This document shows positions 16,548-23,243 of a stretch of 34,661 nt of DNA, piece after piece (position 1 is the stretch's first letter; each line of letters begins with the position of its first letter). A program made the position numbers and the translations under genes. The notes below the pieces were generated by a model. It saw only the letters and a program-made list of their open reading frames with translations. It ran no database searches and had not been told where the DNA came from. The stretch is from Bacillota bacterium (GTDB lineage: Bacteria > Bacillota > Limnochordia > DUMW01): positions 1 to 34,661 of the forward strand of contig DUMW01000064.1 of the NCBI GenBank assembly GCA_012839765.1, read 5' to 3'.

Positions 16548-16587
16548 AACCATGGTTGTTCACAGGGAATTTCAACCATGGTATAAT
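16548..16587 (+). promoter_or_regulatory. Sigma-A promoter with two AACCATGGT sites for the sugar isomerase gene
   Basis: TTCACA (16559-16564) and a perfect TATAAT (16582-16587) are separated by 17 bases. The sequence AACCATGGTT (16548-16557) abuts the -35 box, and a second copy AACCATGGTA (16574-16583) overlaps the -10 box; the copies are 26 bases apart. This layout looks like a regulated promoter, with the divergent AraC protein as the natural candidate. The leader to the gene at 16769 is about 175 bases and holds no recognised riboswitch. Confidence 0.65.
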
Positions 16588-16768
16588 GAACCCAAATGAC
16601 GGTCGAAAGATGCCGTTGATTTTGCCGAAATATCCAATGATGGGACTAGCTCGCGTCAATATGGGTTACGGTGTATGTTGCCTGCGATGGGGGGAAGAAA
16701 TACCCTGGTGGGCAGGGAGTATGGTGAACCGAAAGGTGAGGAAAAAACACGTAGGAAGGGTGTTATTT

Positions 16769-17587
16769 ATGAAACTTGGAGTCATAATTGGCCAGAAGGA
16801 GAATATGGAAGAACAGTTTGTCCGGGTGGCGGAGCTGGGGGTGGAGACCTGCCAGGTGTCCTGTTGGAATGGCGCTTTGGTGAGTCCCCAGGCCGGTGAA
16901 GCGATGAAGCGGGCCGCGGCCAACGCGGGAGTGGAGATCTCCGCCATTTGGGCCGGCTGGCCTGGACCGAAGGCCTGGAACCTCACCGAAGGGCCACTTA
17001 CCCTGGGGTTGGTGCCTAGGGCCTATCGGCATCGCCGGGAGGAGGCCATCATCGCTGGTGCCAAGATGGCGGAAGCAGCCGGTGTGGAACATGTGGCGAC
17101 CCACGTTGGTTTTATCCCCGAGGATCCCAACGATCCCGTCTACAAGGAGGTTGTGGTATCCGTCCGGTCTATCGCCCAGGCGCTGAAGGCCAGTGGTCAA
17201 AGCTTCCTGTTTGAGACGGGGCAGGAGACCCCCGTCACCCTGTTGCGGACCATCGCCGATGTGGGCACCGACAATCTAGGTGTGAACCTGGATCCGGCCA
17301 ACTTGCTGATGTATGGGAAGGCCAACCCGGTGGATGCGGTGGAGCTTTTTGGCAGCTACATTAAGGGTGTCCATGTTAAAGACGGAGAGTACCCCACCTG
17401 CGGTACGCGCCTAGGGAGAGAACGGGCCGTTGGGGAAGGACGGGTGAATTTCCCTCTGTTCATTGCTAAGTTGAAGGAGCAAGGTTATGCTGGTCCTTTG
17501 ACCATCGAACGGGAGATCAGTGGGGAACAGCAGCGGATCGATATTCTCAAGGCCATCGATCTTCTGCGCAGCTTAATCGCCCAGTAA
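16769..17587 (+). CDS. Sugar phosphate isomerase/epimerase-like TIM-barrel protein
   Basis: This 272-residue protein belongs to the xylose-isomerase-like TIM barrel superfamily. Visible metal-site segments include FLFETGQET (Glu), GVNLDPANL (Asp), GVHVKDGEYP (His and Asp) and a closing TIEREI (Glu). Such proteins isomerise or epimerise free or phosphorylated sugars and inositols. The substrate cannot be read from the sequence. ATG 16769 is preferred to the far-upstream ATG 16556 because GGAAGGGTG lies 6 bases before it, the family N-terminus (KLGVIIG) begins there, and the promoter -10 box at 16582 lies inside the longer version. It is divergent from an AraC regulator and ends at a terminator, so it appears monocistronic. 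Confidence 0.88.
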   Translation: MKLGVIIGQKENMEEQFVRVAELGVETCQVSCWNGALVSPQAGEAMKRAAANAGVEISAIWAGWPGPKAWNLTEGPLTLGLVPRAYRHRREEAIIAGAKMAEAAGVEHVATHVGFIPEDPNDPVYKEVVVSVRSIAQALKASGQSFLFETGQETPVTLLRTIADVGTDNLGVNLDPANLLMYGKANPVDAVELFGSYIKGVHVKDGEYPTCGTRLGRERAVGEGRVNFPLFIAKLKEQGYAGPLTIEREISGEQQRIDILKAIDLLRSLIAQ

Positions 17588-17595
17588 AAGGTTCA

Positions 17596-17640
17596 GCCCT
17601 GGCAAGGTCCGGATCGGGACTTTGCCAAGGCTCTTTTTTT
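17596..17640 (+). terminator. Intrinsic terminator after the sugar isomerase gene
   Basis: TGGCAA and GTCC on the left pair with GGAC and TTGCCA on the right around a GGATCG-type loop, followed by CTCTTTTTTT. The long T run makes this a convincing Rho-independent terminator. Confidence 0.8.
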
Positions 17641-17971
17641 CTAGCTGAGATGATAGTACAGAAGGCCTACGGTGGTCTTGCTTGCCCACTGAGCCCGTAG
17701 GGCCATCCCTTGGGGATGGTGAACCAGTGCAACCGATGCGAAAGCCAGTTTTTTACCCGCAGGAGCGAACCCACCGGCCCGATCCTTTCCCCCTTTTTCT
17801 ACCCGCCTAGAGAGAATCAGAGTGTGGACGGTGAGCCTGTCTTTTCCTTTCTTGCTCGCCTTTCCTGCTACCTAGCTTACTGACACGTGTTTTGGGAAGG
17901 GTTGGTCCAGGATTTGGGTTTCCTGTGGGGAAGGAAAGTCCAGGGGTATCCAAGAAAACATTACGGTAGAG
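17641..17971. other. Gene-free intergenic stretch with paired stems upstream of the aldo/keto reductase
   Basis: No convincing coding frame lies here. GGCCTACGG (17664-17672) can pair with CCGTAGGGCC (17694-17703) with one bulge, and CCATCCC (17703-17709) pairs with GGGATGG (17713-17719). A T6 run follows at about 17738. An 8-bp palindrome ACACGTGT lies at 17883-17890. The stems could be part of a leader RNA for the reductase gene, but I do not recognise a known class. Confidence 0.35.
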
Positions 17972-17980
17972 GTGGTAGGG

Positions 17981-19057
17981 ATGGAATATGTTCCTTTGGG
18001 AAAAACCGGAATGAACGTATCTAGACTGAGCTTTGGAGCGATTAAGCTTCCCGATGTGGATCAGCAGACAGCCTCCCGGGTTTTGCATACTGCTTTAGAT
18101 TTGGGGATCAACTTCGTGGACACGGCCCGCGTCTACGGCGACAGCGAGATCAAGATCGGAAAAGCCATCAAGCATCGTAAAGATGAGTTTTTCCTTGCCA
18201 CGAAGACACCAAAGCTGGATATGCAGGGGGCGATGGAGGATATCGAGACGTCGTTGCGGAATCTCCAAGTGGATTGCATTGACCTGTACCAACTGCATAA
18301 TGTGTCCACTCCCGAACGTTTTCGGGCGGTAATGTCCGAGGATGGGGCCATCGCTGCCTTGCGAAAGGCCCGGGAGCAGGGGAAGATTAGACATATTGGG
18401 ATTACGATCCACCAGGCCCTGGACGTGATGCAGGAGGCCATCGCCCTCGGTGAGTTTGAGACCATCATGTTGCTGATCAATATCTTGGATGAAGAGGCGG
18501 TCATCGATCAGGTCTTGCCCCAGGCGAAGGAGGTAGGCATCGGGGTAATCGCCATGAAGGCGTTGTCCGGTGGTAAGCTGGTGCCTCCGGGAGCCGATAG
18601 TAACGACCCGGTGGTGCGGGGTTGTCTCCGGTACGTTTTGTCCTTAGATACGGTGCATACCGCCTTGGTGGGTATGAAATCCGAGGAGGAAGTGCGGAAC
18701 AATGTGGCCATTGCCGAGGAAGGCGGGGCAATGACGAAAGAGGAGCGGGACGAACTGCTCCGGAGAATCCACGAACGCCAAGGCGATTTGAAACGGGACT
18801 ACGCTTGTTTAAGCTGTGGATACTGCAAGCCCTGTCCAGAGGGGATCAATATTCCCGTTATCCTGAAGGCCCGCCATATCCATGAGAAGTATCCTGAGGA
18901 GCTGAAGGGACTTGGCAGAAAACTTTACGACGAACAGCCAGTGGGTCCAGAAGCTTGTACCGAGTGTCGGACCTGTGTAGCAAGATGTCCTGCGGGGTTA
19001 GATATCCCCGCGGAGCTGAGTTTGGCCGCTGAGGTCTTTGCTAAGAAGACGAGCTAG
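17981..19057 (+). CDS. Aldo/keto reductase with C-terminal 4Fe-4S ferredoxin-like domain
   Basis: Residues 1 to about 270 form an aldo/keto reductase barrel with the catalytic tetrad Asp47, Tyr52, Lys75 and His106 (VDTARVYG, ATKT, YQLHN). The C-terminal 90 residues carry two cysteine clusters, CLSCGYCKPCP and CTECRTCVARCP, expected to hold two 4Fe-4S clusters. This fusion is a known family common in anaerobes. The exact substrate is usually unknown, but the clusters suggest electron transfer to or from ferredoxin. ATG 17981 follows AGAGGTGGT closely and starts the typical EYVPLGKTGMNVSRL; GTG 17972 is less likely. It ends at a strong hairpin and appears to be transcribed alone. Confidence 0.93.
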   Translation: MEYVPLGKTGMNVSRLSFGAIKLPDVDQQTASRVLHTALDLGINFVDTARVYGDSEIKIGKAIKHRKDEFFLATKTPKLDMQGAMEDIETSLRNLQVDCIDLYQLHNVSTPERFRAVMSEDGAIAALRKAREQGKIRHIGITIHQALDVMQEAIALGEFETIMLLINILDEEAVIDQVLPQAKEVGIGVIAMKALSGGKLVPPGADSNDPVVRGCLRYVLSLDTVHTALVGMKSEEEVRNNVAIAEEGGAMTKEERDELLRRIHERQGDLKRDYACLSCGYCKPCPEGINIPVILKARHIHEKYPEELKGLGRKLYDEQPVGPEACTECRTCVARCPAGLDIPAELSLAAEVFAKKTS

Positions 19058-19063
19058 TTTTAC

Positions 19064-19091
19064 GATGCCGGATAGCCTGCTATCCGGCATC
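19064..19091 (+). terminator. Strong hairpin terminator after the aldo/keto reductase
   Basis: GATGCCGGATAG (19064-19075) pairs perfectly with CTATCCGGCATC (19080-19091) around a CCTG loop. Only a weak T run (TTGGTCCT) follows, so it may act as a terminator or an mRNA 3'-end stabiliser. Confidence 0.6.
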
Positions 19092-19207
19092 TTGGTCCTG
19101 CGACGTGACTGCGCAAACTACCTCCCTCTCGAATTCTTTTCCGATGTTCTCCCTTTTATGTTTGACCAGCAGGAATCACTTTCTCCCGTGTCGAAATACA
19201 CTTATAA

Positions 19208-19232
19208 AGAACGGTGTTCGCATATAATGAAC
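19208..19232 (+). promoter_or_regulatory. Promoter -10 box with upstream GAAC-N3-GTTC operator candidate
   Basis: A perfect TATAAT (19223-19228) followed by GAAC lies 44 bases before the SBP start. Just upstream is the inverted repeat GAAC-GGT-GTTC (19209-19219). The same arrangement, with the same spacing, precedes the SBP gene at 28242. No good -35 box is visible, which suggests activator dependence. Confidence 0.55.
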
Positions 19233-19275
19233 CGCCTATGGGGGCGAGTCGAGAACTCAAAAGGGAGGACAGTAT

Positions 19276-20523
19276 ATGAAGCGCTTGGCTGTTCTGTTGC
19301 TGGTATGGATGGCTTTTTTCGGTTTTGGTGTCCATGCCCAAGGAGTGCTGAGAATGGCGGGGTTTGGTCCTCCGCCGACGGCGCAGATTGAGAGATTTAC
19401 TGAGCAGACGGGAATCGCGGTTGAGTATGAATGGGTATCCGGCAGTTACAATTTCATGGAAAAGGTTGTGGTATGGACCATCGCAGGGACGCTCCCCGAT
19501 GTCCTGGCCATTCCCTATTGGGGTTTGCCCCAAATGGCCACCCAGGGTTCTTTGCGGCCCCTCGATGATTTGATGGAGCAGGACGTCGAGTTTCGCGATG
19601 GTTTCCTACCTCAAGGGATGGAGAGTTTTCGGTGGGAGGGGCAGCTTTACGGTGTGCCGTGGGTTTTGGCCCAGCAAACCATTCTTTTTGATCGTAGTCT
19701 CTTTCTTGAGGCAGGAATCCCCACCCCCTACGATCTAATTGCCCAGGATCAGTGGTCTATGGAGAACCTTATTCTGGCGGCCCGTAAGCTGACAGACCCC
19801 GTGCCCGATGGCAGTGGTTTCAACACCATTGGGCTATTCACCCGTACAGACCAAATGTCCTATTACGCCCCCCTAATCTGGGCCCTAGGCGGAGACATCC
19901 TGGCCAATGATGGTCGTACCCTGTTGTTGCGCCAACAATCCTCCCAAGACGCGGTTGTCCGCTTGGCGGAGTTGTTCACGGAACGGATCTTCTTGTCCAA
20001 TTCTGTCCGCGGGGAATACGGCTTGGATTATATGGAGGTGTTGACCCAGCGGGATGTGGGAATGCGGGCTTTTGGGGTCTATCTGCTGCAGGACATCAAA
20101 AACGCAAATCCGATGCTCAGTGAAAGTATTGATATTGCGCCCTATCCAGCCTACGACGGTGTTGGGACGAACGGGATCGATCCCGGTGCCATCGGGATTT
20201 CCAGTACCACGGAACAGCCAGAGGTAGCCTGGCAGTTTCTCAAGTGTGCTCTGGCGGATCCGGTGTTAGAGCCTGGATTGCCGGCGGTTCGGCAGCATTT
20301 TGACGTCTGGGTGGCTTATATGGAGGATCACTTTGGTGTCAGTGCAGCCCGGTATTTGCAGGTGGCTGGGGACTCTTTGCGTTTGAGTCCGCGGGCGGTC
20401 AACCCCGACGTGGAACAGGCGATCTGTCTCCCCTTACAAGAAGCTTTGCTAGGGCGCAGGACCATTTCCCAGGTCTTGGATCGGATCGAGCTGGAGTTAG
20501 GGTTTTTGCTTGAGGTTCAGTAA
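19276..20523 (+). CDS. Secreted extracellular solute-binding protein (sugar type), paralog A
   Basis: This 415-residue protein has a signal peptide with a probable SPase I site at VHA|QG, and no lipobox cysteine. The early segments RFTEQTGIAVEYEWV and GTLPDVLAIPYWGL are shared almost word for word with the binding proteins at 26794 and 28242, so the three are paralogs. It is expected to bind an oligosaccharide outside the cytoplasmic membrane. ATG 19276 is preceded by GGGAGGA at a good distance. It is the first gene of a long operon of secreted glycan-related proteins. No permease or ATPase accompanies it. Confidence 0.88.
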   Translation: MKRLAVLLLVWMAFFGFGVHAQGVLRMAGFGPPPTAQIERFTEQTGIAVEYEWVSGSYNFMEKVVVWTIAGTLPDVLAIPYWGLPQMATQGSLRPLDDLMEQDVEFRDGFLPQGMESFRWEGQLYGVPWVLAQQTILFDRSLFLEAGIPTPYDLIAQDQWSMENLILAARKLTDPVPDGSGFNTIGLFTRTDQMSYYAPLIWALGGDILANDGRTLLLRQQSSQDAVVRLAELFTERIFLSNSVRGEYGLDYMEVLTQRDVGMRAFGVYLLQDIKNANPMLSESIDIAPYPAYDGVGTNGIDPGAIGISSTTEQPEVAWQFLKCALADPVLEPGLPAVRQHFDVWVAYMEDHFGVSAARYLQVAGDSLRLSPRAVNPDVEQAICLPLQEALLGRRTISQVLDRIELELGFLLEVQ

Positions 20524-20617
20524 GTCAAAGCATTTTTACATTTGCAAGGTGCGACACTCTTGATGTGTGTTGCTGGCTAGGTTTAGGGCTCTTAAGACAA
20601 AGATGGGAGTGTGGAAG

Positions 20618-21589
20618 ATGCAGAGTACTTTTGTGTTTCAAGGCAATGATCGTTGGCCCACCTGTCATGCAGGGACCATCTGCGAACTAAAGACCGGTGA
20701 GCTGGTGGCGGCCTGGTTTGCTGGAGAAAGGGAATCCTCCGATGATTCCGGGATTCTTTTGAGCAAATGGACCGGTGATCAGTGGACGCCTCCCCGGGTG
20801 GTGGTCAATGTACATAAGCGGGCTGCTGGTAATCCGAAGCTGTTTATCGGTCCCGACGGTGTCCTCTGGCTGATTGCCCCCGTCAATTATGGGGCCTGGT
20901 GCGAGGGGGGTACTTGGCTATTTGTGAAGCGCTCCTTTGACCATGGAGAAACCTGGACCGATCTGGAGCTCTTGCTACAGCGACCGGGCATCCTGGGGAA
21001 GAACAAGCCGATTCAGCTACGCAGTGGTGTATGGTTGATTCCGGTGGAGGACGAAGTGGCTAGCACTCCCATGTTCTTGCGTTCGGAGGACCAAGGGGTA
21101 ACCTGGGAATTGGTACCGGTGGAAAACGACGACTGGGTGATCCAACCTACTGTGGTGGAACTGGCCGATGGCACTTTGCTGGCCTATTGTCGCTCGGGGT
21201 CCGGTGCGATCTACGAAACCCGGTCTAAGGATGAAGGACGTACGTGGACCAAGACCCAAAGGACCACCCTGCCCAATAATAACAGTGGCATTGATATGGT
21301 CCGCTTACGGTCGGGGCTTTTGGTTCTGGTCCTAAACTGGGTGGAGCCCCGGGACGATGACAAGTGGATCAAAGGAGTTCGCTGGGGTCGGCGTACACCT
21401 TTAAACCTTGCGGTATCTCCTGATGAGGGCAAGACCTGGCTTCCGGGCCCGGTCCTTGAGGATGGACCGGGTGAGTACAGTTATCCGGCGATTATCCAAG
21501 GCAGTGATGGGTTGATCCATGTGATTTACACCCATCGGCGGACTGCTATGAAGCATGTGGTGTTGGAGGAGGACGAATTGCTGGATTGA
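20618..21589 (+). CDS. Sialidase-like protein with four Asp-box repeats (predicted neuraminidase family)
   Basis: This 323-residue protein is a six-bladed beta-propeller of the sialidase superfamily. The start (WPTCHAGTICELKTGELVAAWF) matches the predicted-neuraminidase family seen next to glycan-use genes. Four Asp boxes of the S-x-D-x-G-x-T-W type are visible: SFDHGETW, SEDQGVTW, SKDEGRTW and SPDEGKTW. Family members are usually called exo-sialidases, but many act on other sugar acids or are untested. There is no signal peptide, so it appears cytoplasmic. ATG 20618 is chosen because GGGAG lies about 9 bases upstream; the frame is open further left without a good ribosome site. Confidence 0.85.
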   Translation: MQSTFVFQGNDRWPTCHAGTICELKTGELVAAWFAGERESSDDSGILLSKWTGDQWTPPRVVVNVHKRAAGNPKLFIGPDGVLWLIAPVNYGAWCEGGTWLFVKRSFDHGETWTDLELLLQRPGILGKNKPIQLRSGVWLIPVEDEVASTPMFLRSEDQGVTWELVPVENDDWVIQPTVVELADGTLLAYCRSGSGAIYETRSKDEGRTWTKTQRTTLPNNNSGIDMVRLRSGLLVLVLNWVEPRDDDKWIKGVRWGRRTPLNLAVSPDEGKTWLPGPVLEDGPGEYSYPAIIQGSDGLIHVIYTHRRTAMKHVVLEEDELLD

Positions 21590-21676
21590 GTGTTGTTGGT
21601 AGAGCGATGCTCCTTGTTCTCGCGGACAATGAAGGTGGTGCCTAATCAATTTCAAAAGCAAAGGAGTGTTGTCCCT

Positions 21677-22390
21677 GTGCGCAAAGCTCTTTGTCTTGTT
21701 CTTGCCCCATTATTGCTGGTGGGCTGTCTTGTTGCACCGGCACCGGATCCTGGCGAGACCCATGACGGTGTCATCTACCTAGAGACCTTCTCTGGGGCAC
21801 CCACAGAGTTTCTCCATGGCAAACAGCCAGACCAGGGGCGGGCTACATGGTTATCTATCATTACCCATACGGTACCTAGTTGGCGGGCCGATGGAACCCT
21901 GGCCAGTCCACCGTCGCGGCAGAACCGCAATGCTTTCCTTCCCTTTGTCCCCAAGGACGGCAGGATCTATACCCTTTCTTTGGAGGTGAATCCCACTTCC
22001 GGTGATGCCGCCGCCGAATTCTTTGCCCTCGGATTTGCCAAGGATCCATCGCCAGAACAGATTTTCGCCTCGCGGGATGTGATCATGGCTGGTCCGTGGT
22101 GGGCCCAGGCGTGGAACCGGGAACATGTGGCTGTTTCCTATGTGGGACCCGGAGACCAAGGCGGTGCCAACACTCCGTCCAAAGAAGGCTGGGTTGAGCT
22201 GAAGATTGTGTTAAACACCACCGAAGAGCAGTGGATAGCAGAATGGTTTTACGATGGTGAAAAGGTGAGGACTCACCAATACGCAACAAATCCAACGATT
22301 AATTATGTAGGATTTGGGGCTATGCGGTTTGCCGCGGGTGCAGTGCGGAATTTCCAGCTGGTGGGAGAGATACCAGCGAAGGACAAGTAA
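21677..22390 (+). CDS. Lipoprotein with a single secreted module (family A), unknown function
   Basis: This 237-residue protein has a lipoprotein leader ending LLLVGC. One module fills the mature part. It shares with the next two genes the segments IYLETFSG, NRNAFLPFVP, YTLSLEVNPT, GPWWAQAW and NPTINYVGFGAMR...VRNFQLVG. The beta-rich pattern and context suggest a concanavalin-like carbohydrate-binding fold, but I cannot name the family. GTG 21677 is chosen because AAGGAG is 10 bases upstream and the leader starts there; the longer frame from 21590 has an implausible start. It follows the sialidase-like gene by less than 100 bases and is probably co-transcribed. Confidence 0.75.
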   Translation: MRKALCLVLAPLLLVGCLVAPAPDPGETHDGVIYLETFSGAPTEFLHGKQPDQGRATWLSIITHTVPSWRADGTLASPPSRQNRNAFLPFVPKDGRIYTLSLEVNPTSGDAAAEFFALGFAKDPSPEQIFASRDVIMAGPWWAQAWNREHVAVSYVGPGDQGGANTPSKEGWVELKIVLNTTEEQWIAEWFYDGEKVRTHQYATNPTINYVGFGAMRFAAGAVRNFQLVGEIPAKDK

Positions 22391-22475
22391 AGACTAACTG
22401 GAATTGCACGAAATTTGTGGATACAGGCAACAAGGAGTTAGACTCCTAAATCATATTACTTGGGGAGGAATACCC

Positions 22476-23168
22476 ATGAAGAGACAGTTGAAAGTGTTTC
22501 TACTATTGGTAATATTCTTGGTTGCTGTACAGACGATGGTGTTTGCCCAAGTGACGATCCTTTACCAGGATTCCTTCTCGGGAAGTCCTGAGGAGTACCT
22601 GGCTGGTCGGGTTCCGGAGATCAGCTATACCGGCCAAGGTTGGATCAGTCCCCTTATTCCTGCGCTGGTGAACTGGCAGGCCGACGGAACTACGGAGCGG
22701 CCGGTGGATAATCACAATCGAAATGCTTTTCTACCCTTTGTCCCCGAGGCTGGGAAGGTGTACCGGCTGTCTTTGGAGGTCAATCCCACCGAGGGCAATG
22801 CTCCGGCCGAATGGTTCGGCGTGGGCTTTACTGCGGATTGTCCCCAGACTACCATCTTTGCCCACGATACAGTGGGAGCGGGTCCCTGGATTCTGCAGTC
22901 CTGGGATCGTTCTCTGCCGAGCAATACCTTTACGGGTCCGGGAACCGCAGGTGAAGCAAGGCACCCTGCGGCCTCGGGCTGGGTCAAGCTGGAGATCGTC
23001 CTGGATACAACCAGGGAGGATTGGCGCGCGGAGTGGTATTACAACGGTGAACTGGTGAGGACATACCTTTACTGGGGCAATCCTACCATCAATTACGTGG
23101 GTTTTGGTGCGATGCGCCAGGCAGCTGGTCAAGTTCGCAATTTCCTTTTAACGGTGGAGGAGCGGTAG
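22476..23168 (+). CDS. Secreted single-module protein (family A), unknown function
   Basis: This 230-residue protein has a signal peptide cleaved near VFA|QV and no lipobox cysteine. The mature part is one family-A module, nearly the same as the N-terminal module of the following large gene: NRNAFLPFVPE, YRLSLEVNPTEGNAPAEWFG, DTVGAGPW, LQSWDRSLP and NPTINYVGFGAMRQAAG are shared. ATG 22476 has GGGGAGGAA 5 bases upstream. Its place between the lipoprotein version and the enzyme-fused version suggests duplication of one binding module into three delivery forms: lipid-anchored, free and enzyme-fused. The ligand is unknown. Confidence 0.75.
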   Translation: MKRQLKVFLLLVIFLVAVQTMVFAQVTILYQDSFSGSPEEYLAGRVPEISYTGQGWISPLIPALVNWQADGTTERPVDNHNRNAFLPFVPEAGKVYRLSLEVNPTEGNAPAEWFGVGFTADCPQTTIFAHDTVGAGPWILQSWDRSLPSNTFTGPGTAGEARHPAASGWVKLEIVLDTTREDWRAEWYYNGELVRTYLYWGNPTINYVGFGAMRQAAGQVRNFLLTVEER

Positions 23169-23198
23169 ACCGTTGGGCTATTGCCCTGGGATCTACGA

Positions 23199-23222
23199 CC
23201 GGGCCCATTCCCTTGGGCCCGG
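23199..23222 (+). other. Very stable intra-operon hairpin
   Basis: CCGGGCCCA (23199-23207) pairs perfectly with TGGGCCCGG (23214-23222) around a 6-base loop. No T run follows, so it is unlikely to be a simple terminator. It sits between the free module gene and the large fusion gene and could stabilise the upstream mRNA or lower downstream expression. Confidence 0.5.
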
Positions 23223-23243
23223 GATACTATAAGGGAGCTGAGG

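Noticed and set aside
16556-16768. Longer N-terminus for the sugar isomerase from an upstream ATG
   Set aside because: It would contain the promoter -10 box and adds about 70 residues with no family resemblance; ATG 16769 has a good ribosome site.
17645-17650. CTGAGA resembling the conserved core of a TPP riboswitch
   Set aside because: The partner segments expected downstream (GAACCTGAT and the closing GGGA) are absent, so the match is too short.
19162-19167. TTGACC as -35 box for the SBP gene at 19276
   Set aside because: It is about 55 bases from the TATAAT box, far outside the usual 16-18 base spacing.
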